Source: JBECKS01 sp964557005
GTDB taxonomy: Bacteria; Pseudomonadota; Gammaproteobacteria; Pseudomonadales; JBECKS01
Reading direction: 5' to 3'
Assembly (NCBI GenBank): GCA_964557005.1
Contig: CAZKYI010000001.1
Coordinates: forward strand, 434,001-498,000
DNA length: 64,000 bases
The notes below the pieces were generated by a model, which worked only from the letters and a program-made list of their open reading frames with translations, ran no database searches and was not told the origin of the DNA. The translations under genes and the position numbers were made by a program. Every line of letters starts with the position of its first letter. The first letter of the stretch is position 1. Shown piece by piece: positions 8,911 to 18,145 of this stretch.

Positions 8911-9978
8911 TTAAAGATATTCCTTTATCAGGGAAATAAGCGTGGGGCCTGCCATGTTTGCCTTGCTTTGCACCATTTTGGCAATCAATCCGGATTTTTG
9001 TGCAAAGCAGGTTTGCAGAAGCTGATTCAGCAGCACAGGATTTTCGAGTAATACCTGCTCATCGACCTGCATGGCGTAACCTTGTTTCTCAAATGATTGG
9101 GCATTGAGAATCTGATCGCCGCGACTGGCATTCAGTGAAAGCGGAACCAGCAGCGCAGGTAAACGCAGTGCAAGAAATTCAAAAATACTGGTCGCGCCTG
9201 CGCGTGACAGTACCAGTTCGCAGGCGGCAAAAATATCGGCAAGTTCCTGATCCACGTATTCAAATTGTGCGTAGCCTGCCACGCTGGATAATTGTGTATC
9301 AATCGCGCCTGCGCCACAGATATGACACACATTAAATGAAGTCAACAGGGTGTCCAGGTTTTCACGCACCAGATGATTGAGATTTTTTGCACCCAGACTG
9401 CCACCAATCACCAATAGCATGGGCTTGTTGTTGGAAAAACCACACAGCGCATAACCCGCTTGCGCGTTTCCATTGAGCAGGAAATTTCTTACAGGTAATC
9501 CTGTATACAGCGCCTTGGCTTGTGGCAAATACGCAGCGGTTTCGGGAAAGCTGTAACACACCTTGCTGGCGAAGGGCGCAGAAAGCTTGTTGGCGAGACC
9601 CGGGCTGAGATCAGACTCGTGGATAATCACTGGAATGCGCAGTAACCACGCCGCCCAGACCACAGGGCAGGACACAAAGCCGCCTTTGCTGAATACCAGT
9701 TTCGGGCGATGTCGCAGCAAGTGGCCGAGCGCCTGAAACAAGCCGAGCAGTATGCGAAAAACATCGGTGAAGTTTTGCCAGTCAAAATAACGTCGCAGTT
9801 TCCCTGCACTGATGGGGAAAAACTCAATGCCTGCTTTACTCACGAGCGTGTGCTCGATGCTACCTGCCTGCCCGATATAGGCGAGTTGATACCCTTGTGC
9901 CTGAAGTTCAGGAAATAAGGCAAGGTTAGGAGTTACGTGGCCAGCTGTTCCACCACCAGTAAAGATAATGTCAGTCAA
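8911..9978 (-). CDS. murG: MurG-family UDP-GlcNAc:lipid I N-acetylglucosaminyltransferase of an atypical (Firmicutes-like) type
   Basis: 355 residues, a full-length GT28 glycosyltransferase. MurG adds GlcNAc to lipid I at the inner face of the membrane to make lipid II. Seen: the N-terminal FTGGGTAGHVTPNLAL, then GKLRRYFDWQNF, the VFSKGGFVSCP loop, IHESDLSPGLANKLSA, and the C-terminal nucleotide-sugar site GGSLGAKNLN and LSRAGATS-FEFLAL. E. coli-type MurG reads GGTGGHVFPGLA and HEQNGIAGLTNK. The version here resembles the low-GC Gram-positive type. It is not in a dcw cluster; neighbours are the HD-GYP gene and a START protein. The likely start is TTG at 9978 after a GAGACG site. It could be a second MurG or a transferred replacement. 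Confidence 0.85.
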   Translation of the reverse strand: MTDIIFTGGGTAGHVTPNLALFPELQAQGYQLAYIGQAGSIEHTLVSKAGIEFFPISAGKLRRYFDWQNFTDVFRILLGLFQALGHLLRHRPKLVFSKGGFVSCPVVWAAWLLRIPVIIHESDLSPGLANKLSAPFASKVCYSFPETAAYLPQAKALYTGLPVRNFLLNGNAQAGYALCGFSNNKPMLLVIGGSLGAKNLNHLVRENLDTLLTSFNVCHICGAGAIDTQLSSVAGYAQFEYVDQELADIFAACELVLSRAGATSIFEFLALRLPALLVPLSLNASRGDQILNAQSFEKQGYAMQVDEQVLLENPVLLNQLLQTCFAQKSGLIAKMVQSKANMAGPTLISLIKEYL

Positions 9979-10131
9979 AAGCGTCTCGTTTTTTTCGTTG
10001 TGTGTTCAGGCGGGATATTCTAGCCTAGCGCGTGCCAAATGATTAGCTCCTGTATTTGAGGTAGGCAGCTTCACAGCCGAGTCGGCATACTCAAATCCCG
10101 ATAACAAGAACAACAAATAGAGGGTTTCCCC

Positions 10132-10860
10132 ATGATTAAATTAAACCAAATACTGGCAGTGATGCTGGGTCTGACACTTTTGAATTTTGCTTACGCTGAA
10201 CCGGCGCGTGTTGCTTTACCCGCGCTCAATGATGCGCAATTTAAAATAGATTCAGAATGGAAACTCGAATCCGATGAAAAGGGGATTCAGACCTATACCA
10301 AATATCTGGAAGGGAAATCCCTGCGTGCATTTAAAGTCGTGACCACAGTCGATGCACCCTTGCCTCAGACCTTGATGTTTCTGAATGACACCACGCAGTT
10401 TCACAAGTGGATTAACATGTTGAAGACTGCTGAAATTATCCAGCAAACCGATGCGCAAGGGGTTTCCTACAACCATATGACTACCCATGTCCCCTGGCCA
10501 ATCAGGAATCGTGATGTGGTGGTCAGGGCAACGATTGACTATGACAAGGCAAAACAGCAAGTGAATATTCATTCGGTGGCTGCGCCTGATTTCATTCCCG
10601 AAAATCCGGAACTGGTGCGTATTCATGAGTCGGTGGCCTCATGGAAAATCAACAAGCTGAATGATGGTACCTTGCGTCTGGAATTAACCAGTCATGCCGA
10701 ACCTGGTGGAAATATTCCCAAATGGCTGGCAAACATGGTGGTGCTGCAACTGCCCAGATATATGTTTTCACGATTGCCCCAACTGTTGGAAAGTGAAGAA
10801 ACCAGAAACATTCAATTCGACTCCATACAAATTTTTGGCAAGCAAGTCGATTTAATTTAA
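10132..10860 (+). CDS. Secreted START-domain (SRPBCC fold) lipid-binding protein
   Basis: 242 residues with a signal peptide ending NFAYA-E. The rest forms a single START-like domain: GIQTYTKYLEG, LRAFKVVTTVDAP, then HMTTHVPWPIRNRDVVV, the most recognisable stretch of bacterial START proteins, and a final amphipathic helix near PRYMFSRLPQLLE. Such proteins bind a hydrophobic ligand in a helix-grip cavity; no ligand can be named from sequence. It stands alone on the plus strand, divergent from murG. Confidence 0.82.
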   Translation: MIKLNQILAVMLGLTLLNFAYAEPARVALPALNDAQFKIDSEWKLESDEKGIQTYTKYLEGKSLRAFKVVTTVDAPLPQTLMFLNDTTQFHKWINMLKTAEIIQQTDAQGVSYNHMTTHVPWPIRNRDVVVRATIDYDKAKQQVNIHSVAAPDFIPENPELVRIHESVASWKINKLNDGTLRLELTSHAEPGGNIPKWLANMVVLQLPRYMFSRLPQLLESEETRNIQFDSIQIFGKQVDLI

Positions 10861-10946
10861 GCCGACCCAAAGGGGTGCTCTCGCTTTCTACTTGGTTGAA
10901 CAGCTGTTAAAATTTTCGACATTTTTCACCACCAGAGAGTACTCCC

Positions 10947-12416
10947 TTGAATTCTGTTCAAGCTATTCGCCTGCTTTCTTGCAGCATTGGCCTGTTAGGG
11001 CTTTTTCTTACCGCTTCCATCTTGCATGCCGAAGGCCTGAGCTACGGCAGTTTTATTGAACAACTGGGTGCTACGCATCCTGCGTTGCGTCAACAGGCTT
11101 TAAATCGGGAGTTGGCTCGGCAAGACAGTGAAATTCAGAAAGCGCAGCAGTCCTGGGAGCTGGGCATCGGTGCCCAACAGGCACATCAGGAAGCTTTGTT
11201 TGCCTCCTTTGGCCCCGACAAAGTTGATCAAAGTTCACTCAATATGAGCCTTTCCAGACCGATTTGGAAAACGGGTGCCTTTGTTGCGCTTGAAGCCAAC
11301 GCAAGCCGTGCAGAAAACGCCTATGGTGCAAGTGTGATGCCCGGGTTGCCCTCACCGGATCAAAGCGACAGTCAACAAGTAAGTGTGACATTTTCCCAAC
11401 CTTTGCTGAAAAATCGGGGCGGTGTGCAAAGTGCACTGGCCTATCAATTAAGTCTGGATACCCAACAGATTTCAAATTTGAGCGCATTGGAAGCGCAAGA
11501 AAATTTTGTACTGAGCATGAGTGATGAATATCTCGATTGGGTCAGCTTGAACGAGCAGTTAAACATTCATCAAAAACGCAGGGATTTGACTCGGCAACAA
11601 ATGCAGCAAATTCAGAAGCGTTTTGATAAAAATCTGGTTGAAAAAGTGGATGTGTTGCGTTCACAAAACTCCATGCGTGTGAGTGAGCAAAATTATTTGC
11701 TGAGTCAGGCGCAATACAAGGCCAGACAGTTGAGCCTTGCACGTGTGAGTCAGATTGAAAGCATCGCGCAACAGTCACCTGATTTTGATGTGTATACGAT
11801 TCCAGTGTTGCCAGCGTTGTCGGTGTTACTGAGTGAAGTAAAAGCCCAATCCAGACAATTACAAATGCTGGAGTATCAATCGCAACAGTTACAGAAACAG
11901 TACCAAAGTGTTGAGAACAGTCAGTTACCTGAACTCAATCTCGATTTGAGAACCGCACTGAAAGAAGAAGAGCAAAGCGGATTGGCACCTGGTGTGGTGG
12001 ATAATGATGATGGTCAGGATTATTCCGTTGGTTTGAATTTCAAAAAGAAATTAGGCAATAAAAGTGCGAAGAATGAAAAACAAAAACTGAAAATCCAGAT
12101 TGAACAAACGCAACTGGAACAGCAATACGCGTGGATGCAGTTGGCCGCTCAAATAGAAAACCTGTATGTGCAACTGAATGAACTGAAACATATTCTTGCC
12201 TTGAATCAGCAACTTTTAAAAACCGCTGAACAGGCAACCGAAGAAGAACAGAAAATTTACCAACAGGGCAGAAGTGATTTAATCAATGTCATCACCAGCC
12301 ATGATCAGGTGCAAAATGTGCGTTTACAGTATGTTCAAAACGCAGTGACTTTTCATCGCATGTATTTTCAACTGCTTGCCTTGAGTGACCGTCTGTTAAT
12401 TGTGGAGCAAGAATAA
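10947..12416 (+). CDS. TolC-family outer-membrane efflux protein
   Basis: 489 residues with an N-terminal signal peptide (SILHA-E). Two homologous helical repeats are rich in Gln, Glu and Leu, as in the TolC alpha-barrel: L-RELA-QDSEIQKAQQ in the first half and LKIQIEQTQLEQQYAWMQL in the second. The best start is the TTG at 10947, since it opens the signal peptide directly and follows a purine-rich stretch (AGAGAG). It ends 2 bp before the RND permease gene and should be the outer-membrane exit duct for that pump. No membrane-fusion (HlyD) gene is present between or beside the two. Confidence 0.85.
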   Translation: MNSVQAIRLLSCSIGLLGLFLTASILHAEGLSYGSFIEQLGATHPALRQQALNRELARQDSEIQKAQQSWELGIGAQQAHQEALFASFGPDKVDQSSLNMSLSRPIWKTGAFVALEANASRAENAYGASVMPGLPSPDQSDSQQVSVTFSQPLLKNRGGVQSALAYQLSLDTQQISNLSALEAQENFVLSMSDEYLDWVSLNEQLNIHQKRRDLTRQQMQQIQKRFDKNLVEKVDVLRSQNSMRVSEQNYLLSQAQYKARQLSLARVSQIESIAQQSPDFDVYTIPVLPALSVLLSEVKAQSRQLQMLEYQSQQLQKQYQSVENSQLPELNLDLRTALKEEEQSGLAPGVVDNDDGQDYSVGLNFKKKLGNKSAKNEKQKLKIQIEQTQLEQQYAWMQLAAQIENLYVQLNELKHILALNQQLLKTAEQATEEEQKIYQQGRSDLINVITSHDQVQNVRLQYVQNAVTFHRMYFQLLALSDRLLIVEQE

Positions 12417-12418
12417 TC

Positions 12419-15400
12419 GTGAAAAATTTTATTCGTTTTTTTGCGGAGCGCCACATGCTGGCGTATGTGATTACCGCTACTATTATTTTGCTTGGCGCAA
12501 ATACCCTCAGAACCATCAGTCGTGATGCCTTGCCCAATGTCAACATCGATGAATTGCAAATCGTCACCGTTTATCCCGGCGGTTCTGCAGAAGATGTGGA
12601 AATGAACGTGACCGCCAAAATAGAGGATGAACTCAAGGAAGTAGATGGCATTGATGTAATCACTTCTGTGTCACTCGAAAATCAATCCAATGTACACGTT
12701 AAGCTTGATCGAAGTGTGCGTGATATTGAAAAGGTAAAACGTGAAGTGCGCAATGCGATTGATCAGATTGTGGATTTCCCGAAAGAAGTGACTGAGCCAT
12801 CCAGAATTATTGAAATCAGTACCGATTTGTTTCCAGTGATTGATATTGCAATCGCCAGTGATGTGCTTTCCTACAGTGAACTGAGAGAAATTTCCAAGGA
12901 GTTAAAGGAAAAAATTCTCGATTTGCGCAATGTATCGAGTGTGCGTGAACATGGTCTGCGTGAACGGGAAGTTAAAATCCGCGTCAATGAACAAAAGGCC
13001 TATGCCTTGCAGGTTTCCGCTCAGGACGTTCTTCTTGCGATTCGCGCAAGAAATATCCGTGCCAGTGCCGGAACGCTCGATTCCTATTCCGATGAAAAAA
13101 CCATTGTCACCATTGCGGAATTTGAAACGCCGCAAGCGGTGGGTGATGTAATTGTGCGTTCCGATTTTAGCGGCAATGCAATTTATGTACGTGATGTGGC
13201 GGAAATTATCGATGATTTTAAAGATGAAACCGAACGCAGCCGTGTTAATGGGCATAAGGCGATTTCTTTTGAGGTGATGAAAAAAGCATCAGCAGACATT
13301 ATCAGAACCGCAGATTCGGTGCGTGAACTCGCCGAAGCCGAAGACAAGCGTCTGGGCGATGCGGTGATGGTGATGGTATTGGGAGACCAATCCAACATTG
13401 TACGCAACCGCATGAGTGTCGTAATCAATAACGGCGCGATTGGTTTGGCGTTTGTGCTAATCACCTTGGCGCTGTTGTTAAATTTACGCGCAGCTTTCTG
13501 GACAGCGATGGGCATTCCCATTGCCCTGATGGGTGCGGTGTTCTTTTTGCCTGTTGCAGATTTGACACTGAGCGCGATTGCCATGGCAGGTTTGATTATT
13601 GTGATTGGTATCGTAGTCGATGATGCAATTGTGGTTTCAGAAAATATTACCCGTCATCTGGAAATGGGCAAAAGTGCACTGGACGCAGCGGTTGATGGCA
13701 CCGAGGAAGTATTCAAGCCGGTGCTGACCACCGTGTTGACGACGGTGTTTGCGTTTTCCTCCATGTTTTTTATTGATGGGGTGATGGGCGATTTTGTGTT
13801 TGTGATTCCCTTTGTCATTTGCGTTGCGTTACTGATTTCATTTGTTGAAAGTATTTTTGCCTTGCCTTCGCATTTGATTTCTGGATTTGGTGGAAAAACC
13901 CTGCAACTCAATCATGCAGTGAAGGAAGAAGGACAGTGGTTCAAACGCTGGATGACCAAACCTTTTATCAGCTTTGTTGAGCGCTGTTTAAAATTCCGCT
14001 ATCCCGTGATTGTATTGTTCATTATTACCCTGGTCGGCAGTTTGTATTACGCCAAACATTATATTGATTTTATTTTATTCCCCAGTGATACATCGGAAGA
14101 GCTGCATGTGTTGATTGAACTGCCACAGGGTTCTTCACTTGATGCAACAGTGGATGTTGTGAAACAGGTGGAAGCAGAGTTATTGAATTTGCCTGCGCAT
14201 GAACTGGATGCGTTTACTGCGAGAGTAGGGCGTGTGAGTGTGAATAATGCCTTTAATACCAGTAATAACGCGATCATTATTGTGTATTTAACACCTTATA
14301 ACACACGTGAACGGGGCGCTCGTGAAATTACCAAAGCGCTTGGTGAGGCGACTGCGCACATTAATGCACACATTGCGTTTCAAATTGCAGCGGGTGGGCC
14401 GCCTGTCGGGAAAGCTATTTCCCTGAGAGTGACTGGTAACAATGATGCCATGAGGGACGCTCTGGTAAATGACATTGTTGCAAAACTTGAACGCATGGAA
14501 GCAGTGAGCGGAATCGATTCCGATAATAAAAAAGGCAAGAGCCAGATTGAAGTGAAACTGGATTTCAAAAAATTGTCGGAACTGGGTTTGAGTGTGAGCA
14601 CCGTTACCCAGAATCTTCGTCTGGCTTTTGATGGCGATGTCGCCACTACCGTGCGTTACGGCGATGATGAAACTGATTTTCGGGTGATGCTTGATACGGC
14701 ATCAAAAAATGATTTGAAAGCGCTTGCAAACCTGTCGATTCCCAATCAACAGGGAAGGCTGATTACGCTGGGTGAAGTTGCACGTTTTGAACAAGGCTCG
14801 GCGTTGTCAATTTTTTCGCGTTATCAGGGTAAACGCAGCACCATGATTACTGCGGATGTCGATATTGATTTGATGACTCCACTTGCGGCAACGCAGTCGA
14901 TTCTTGCGCAGGTGGATACCACGCAGTGGCCGGGCATGGTGGTGTTCAGTGATGGAGAAGCAGATGAAAGTCAGGATTCGATAGGCTCACTCGGTTCTGC
15001 GTTTGTGATTTCCATAGTGGGCATTTTGTTAATGCTGATTCTTTTGTTTAATTCTGTGTTTAAACCTTTGGTGGTGTTGAGTGTGATTCCCTTTGGTTTG
15101 ATTGGTGTGATCTGGGTTTTTGCACTGCATGGCTTGCCACTCAGTTTTATCGCATCAATTGGCATCATCGGTTTAACTGGTATTCTGGTGAACGATTCGC
15201 TGATTCTGGTGAATTTTGTCGATACCTTGAAACAATCGAAGCCAGATATCGATATGTTTAGCGCAGTGTTAGGTGCAGCAGAAACCCGTTTTCGTCCCAT
15301 TCTGATTACCTCACTCACCACCGTGACCGGCCTGATTCCAATGGCCTATGGCTTTGGTGGCTTTGATCCTTTCATGGGGCCGATGGCTTTGGCGATGGGT

Positions 15401-15523
15401 TATGGTGTGATGATGGCAACCCCTTTGACGCTGGTGTTAGTTCCGTGCATCTTGCTGGTGTATGAAGACTGTAAAGGTGGTTTGATTAAAGGTTTTTCAT
15501 TGTTGCGCAGAGTAAAAAATTAA
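12419..15523 (+). CDS. RND-family efflux permease
   Basis: 1034 residues, the size of AcrB-like inner-membrane proton-driven exporters. Seen: the first membrane helix (about 15-33), the porter-domain start PNVNIDELQIVTVYPGGSAEDVE, the TM4 proton-relay acids in GIVVDDAIVVSEN, and the paired second half with GILVNDSLILVNF in TM10. In that segment the Lys of AcrB (AKNAILIVEF) is Asn, which is seen in some RND branches. Translation starts at a GTG 2 bp behind the TolC-like gene, so the two are coupled. With no adaptor gene nearby, the substrate and the third component are unknown. Confidence 0.9.
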   Translation: MKNFIRFFAERHMLAYVITATIILLGANTLRTISRDALPNVNIDELQIVTVYPGGSAEDVEMNVTAKIEDELKEVDGIDVITSVSLENQSNVHVKLDRSVRDIEKVKREVRNAIDQIVDFPKEVTEPSRIIEISTDLFPVIDIAIASDVLSYSELREISKELKEKILDLRNVSSVREHGLREREVKIRVNEQKAYALQVSAQDVLLAIRARNIRASAGTLDSYSDEKTIVTIAEFETPQAVGDVIVRSDFSGNAIYVRDVAEIIDDFKDETERSRVNGHKAISFEVMKKASADIIRTADSVRELAEAEDKRLGDAVMVMVLGDQSNIVRNRMSVVINNGAIGLAFVLITLALLLNLRAAFWTAMGIPIALMGAVFFLPVADLTLSAIAMAGLIIVIGIVVDDAIVVSENITRHLEMGKSALDAAVDGTEEVFKPVLTTVLTTVFAFSSMFFIDGVMGDFVFVIPFVICVALLISFVESIFALPSHLISGFGGKTLQLNHAVKEEGQWFKRWMTKPFISFVERCLKFRYPVIVLFIITLVGSLYYAKHYIDFILFPSDTSEELHVLIELPQGSSLDATVDVVKQVEAELLNLPAHELDAFTARVGRVSVNNAFNTSNNAIIIVYLTPYNTRERGAREITKALGEATAHINAHIAFQIAAGGPPVGKAISLRVTGNNDAMRDALVNDIVAKLERMEAVSGIDSDNKKGKSQIEVKLDFKKLSELGLSVSTVTQNLRLAFDGDVATTVRYGDDETDFRVMLDTASKNDLKALANLSIPNQQGRLITLGEVARFEQGSALSIFSRYQGKRSTMITADVDIDLMTPLAATQSILAQVDTTQWPGMVVFSDGEADESQDSIGSLGSAFVISIVGILLMLILLFNSVFKPLVVLSVIPFGLIGVIWVFALHGLPLSFIASIGIIGLTGILVNDSLILVNFVDTLKQSKPDIDMFSAVLGAAETRFRPILITSLTTVTGLIPMAYGFGGFDPFMGPMALAMGYGVMMATPLTLVLVPCILLVYEDCKGGLIKGFSLLRRVKN

Positions 15524-15544
15524 ATATCGAAACAGGTTATTGCC

Positions 15545-16462
15545 ATGATTGATGTCAAACATCTGCTCACCATCAAACGGATTAAGGAAACCGGTAGCCT
15601 GGTTGAAGCGGCAGATCGTTTGAATGTGACACAATCGGCGCTCTCGCATCAGTTAAAGGATTTGGAGAATCGTCTGAATGTGCAACTGGTGTTGCGCAAA
15701 GCACGCCCCTTGAAATTAAGCAGCGCAGGGGAACGTCTTGCACGATTAGCTGATGACATTATTCCGCAAATTCAACATGCAGAGCGCGATATTGCGCGGC
15801 TGGCAGGCGGTGAAACAGGTCGTTTGCATATCGCGATTGAATGCCATTCCTGTTTTAACTGGCTTATGCCTTCGATTACCGCGTATCGCGAACATTGGCC
15901 TGATATTGAACTGGATTTAAGTACGGCGTTTAATTTTATCCCCTTGCCTGCCTTGTTACGTGGCGATCTGGATTTGGTATTAACCTCTGATCCACAGGAA
16001 ATTGCCGGTGTCACTTACGAGCCGATGTTTTCCTACGAAGGCAAACTGGGTGTGGCCAAACATCATGCCTTTGCCAAAAAAACATTTGTTACAGCCGAGG
16101 ATTTGGCGACGGAAACTTTAATTACCTATCCCGTTGAGCAGGAGCGTCTTGATGTATTTACGCGTTTTCTTGACCCTGCAGGTGTCGAACCTGCTGCGGT
16201 TAGAACCGCTGAATTAACCCTGATGATTGTACAGTTGGTGGCGAGTGGGCGGGGTGTGTGCGCTTTGCCTAATTGGGCATTGAAAGAATATGTCGATCAG
16301 GATTACATCAAAACCTGCAAGCTCGGTAAACTGGGTGTGTGGAGCAATTTGTATTTCGCCATGCGTGAAGAAAGTGCGCAGAATGTGTATGTGAAAGAAT
16401 TTATCAAGCTTGCCAAGGAAATCTGTTTTGCCAATCTCGATGGTGTGAGAATGGTGCATTGA
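15545..16462 (+). CDS. metR: LysR-type regulator of methionine metabolism
   Basis: 305 residues. The N-terminal winged helix-turn-helix (IDVKHLLTIKRIKETGSLVEAA, QSALSHQLKDLENRL) and the effector domain follow E. coli MetR closely. Diagnostic stretches are RLHIAIECHSCFNWLMP, LVLTSDP and TLITYPVEQERLDVF. MetR proteins respond to homocysteine and activate methionine biosynthesis genes. Here the gene is followed after 9 bp by msrB and then msrA, both methionine sulfoxide reductases, which supports a methionine role. Confidence 0.92.
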   Translation: MIDVKHLLTIKRIKETGSLVEAADRLNVTQSALSHQLKDLENRLNVQLVLRKARPLKLSSAGERLARLADDIIPQIQHAERDIARLAGGETGRLHIAIECHSCFNWLMPSITAYREHWPDIELDLSTAFNFIPLPALLRGDLDLVLTSDPQEIAGVTYEPMFSYEGKLGVAKHHAFAKKTFVTAEDLATETLITYPVEQERLDVFTRFLDPAGVEPAAVRTAELTLMIVQLVASGRGVCALPNWALKEYVDQDYIKTCKLGKLGVWSNLYFAMREESAQNVYVKEFIKLAKEICFANLDGVRMVH

Positions 16463-16471
16463 GGAACACTT

Positions 16472-16915
16472 ATGAAAAGTTATCAAAAAAATAACCAGAG
16501 CATCAATGCGCTCAGCCCTGAGCAATATCGTGTTACGCAACAATGCGGTACTGAAGCGCCAGGCACAGGTGAGTATCTGTATAACAAACAGGCGGGCATT
16601 TATGTTGATGTTGTTTCAGGTGAACCACTGTTTGCTTCTTTCGATAAATATGATTCCGGCAGTGGCTGGCCAAGTTTTACCCGACCTTTGGCGAGTGATT
16701 ACATTGTCGAGCTGGAAGATGTGAGCCACGGCATGCGGCGTGTTGAAGTGCGTTCAAAATTTGGTGATAGCCATTTGGGGCATGTGTTTCCCGATGGCCC
16801 ACGCGATCGCGGTGGCATGCGTTATTGCATCAATTCGGCATCGCTGAAATTTATTGCTGTGCAGGACATGCAAGCGCAAGGCTATGAAGCATGGCTGCCT
16901 ATGTTTGAGGTTTGA
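16472..16915 (+). CDS. msrB: Peptide-methionine (R)-S-oxide reductase
   Basis: 147 residues. MsrB reduces the R epimer of methionine sulfoxide in proteins. Seen: the SelR fold markers LFASFDKYDSGSGWPSFTRP, SKFGDSHLGHVFPDGP, and the catalytic Cys in MRYCINSASLKF. The two CxxC zinc motifs of E. coli MsrB are absent (the first is replaced by YVDVVSGEPLF), so this is the zinc-free type often fused to MsrA. The gene overlaps the region of the msrA start and the pair is probably translated together. Confidence 0.95.
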   Translation: MKSYQKNNQSINALSPEQYRVTQQCGTEAPGTGEYLYNKQAGIYVDVVSGEPLFASFDKYDSGSGWPSFTRPLASDYIVELEDVSHGMRRVEVRSKFGDSHLGHVFPDGPRDRGGMRYCINSASLKFIAVQDMQAQGYEAWLPMFEV

Positions 16916-16917
16916 AT

Positions 16918-17415
16918 ATGGCTCACGAACGTGCAGTGTTGGCAGGAGGGTGTTTTTGGGGCATGCAGGAATTGATGCGCCATTTAACAGGCGTGCTTTC
17001 TACACGTGTGGGTTATACGGGTGGTGATGTTGTTAACGCGACCTATCGGCATCATGGCAATCATGCGGAAGGCATTGAAATTATTTTTGATAACACGGTA
17101 CTGTCGTATCGAAAAATTCTCGAATTTTTCTTTCAGATTCACGATCCAACTACCCCCAACCGACAAGGCAATGATGTCGGTGCTTCCTATCGTTCTGCCA
17201 TTTATTATGTGAGCGAAGCACAAAAAAATTGTGCGATTCAAACCATCGAAGCGGTGAATGCTTCGGGGAAATGGCCTGCAAAAGTGGTTACTGAATTAAA
17301 AGCAGTGGGGGATTTCTGGGAAGCAGAGCCAGAGCATCAGGATTATCTTCAACGTATTCCTTATGGCTACACCTGTCATTTTCCACGCGCACAGTGGGTG
17401 CTCGATGAACTTTGA
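16918..17415 (+). CDS. msrA: Peptide-methionine (S)-S-oxide reductase
   Basis: 165 residues. MsrA reduces the S epimer of methionine sulfoxide. The catalytic motif AGGCFWGMQE is at the N-terminus, followed by VGYTGG, YRHHGNHAEGIEI and the FFQIHDPTTPNRQGNDVG-YRSAIYY stretch typical of the family. The start is taken at the ATG at 16918, 2 bp after the msrB stop, in preference to the TTG at 16912. The PAS gene starts inside its 3' end. Confidence 0.95.
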   Translation: MAHERAVLAGGCFWGMQELMRHLTGVLSTRVGYTGGDVVNATYRHHGNHAEGIEIIFDNTVLSYRKILEFFFQIHDPTTPNRQGNDVGASYRSAIYYVSEAQKNCAIQTIEAVNASGKWPAKVVTELKAVGDFWEAEPEHQDYLQRIPYGYTCHFPRAQWVLDEL

Positions 17416-17764
17416 AGCATTAGTGGAGCAATCACCCGATGCGATGATTTTTGTGGATTGCAATGAAGTGATTCAGTATTGGAACCGTGCAGCAGAAACG
17501 CTGTTTGGTTTTTCGAGGCAGCAGGTACTTCACTCTGCATTGGAAATCATTATTCCTGAAAAATTTCGCGCAGCACATCATAAAGGTTTTCGTGAAGCGC
17601 TGGCTTCGGGGCAAACCAGATACTTTGGCAAATTGATGTTGACCAAAGCCTTGAATGCGCAAGGCGATTTTGTGTATGTGGAATTGGCTTTTTCGCTAAT
17701 CAGGGAACAGGGTGCAATCGTTGGCGTACTTGCAACTGCCAGAGCCGCGCAAAAACCGAAGTAA
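17405..17764 (+). CDS. Stand-alone PAS-domain protein
   Basis: The ATG at 17405 lies 11 bp inside msrA and gives a protein of 119 residues. It is one PAS domain: LVEQSPDAMIFVD-N--I-YWNRAAE-LFGFS is a classic PAS core start, followed by the PEKFR-AHHKGF segment common in PAS domains of sensor kinases and cyclases. There is no output domain, so it probably acts through a partner. Coupling to the sulfoxide reductases suggests a redox-linked sensor, which is inference. Confidence 0.78.
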   Translation: MNFEALVEQSPDAMIFVDCNEVIQYWNRAAETLFGFSRQQVLHSALEIIIPEKFRAAHHKGFREALASGQTRYFGKLMLTKALNAQGDFVYVELAFSLIREQGAIVGVLATARAAQKPK

Positions 17765-17771
17765 TAAGCTG

Positions 17772-18140
17772 TTAGTGTAGCTTTCCGAGTTTAAATGCTG
17801 ACCAAAATAACACGCTGAAAATCAGCGTTTCTATCAGTGCAAGCTGTCCACGTATGCCTTCCTGAAAAATAGCGAGCGCGGTAAACACAAAATAAAAACA
17901 CAGTAGGCAGGAAAAACCCAAAGCGGCCTTGTAATTGGGTTTCAGCAACCAGGGAAAAAATGCCAGAAGTGGAAGCACTTTTAAGGCAAGTAAAGCGAGA
18001 ATGGAAACAAGGCTGAGTGTGTGTGCAACACCAAAATACAAATAAAAATTGTTACACAGGTAAGCAGCAAAACTGCCAAGAAAAATACTGCGCCAGCGTT
18101 TCAGTTTTTGTTGATAGACCAGCGCTGCATTCATTTGCAA
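17772..18140 (-). CDS. DUF2069 inner-membrane protein
   Basis: 122 residues, with four hydrophobic helices (about 20-37, 42-62, 71-92 and 101-116). The family is small, of unknown function, and in gammaproteobacteria often found beside arsC and wrbA. Here it follows arsC by 5 bp on the same strand, which matches that context and supports the call. Confidence 0.72.
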   Translation of the reverse strand: MQMNAALVYQQKLKRWRSIFLGSFAAYLCNNFYLYFGVAHTLSLVSILALLALKVLPLLAFFPWLLKPNYKAALGFSCLLCFYFVFTALAIFQEGIRGQLALIETLIFSVLFWSAFKLGKLH

Positions 18141-18145
18141 TCGCG

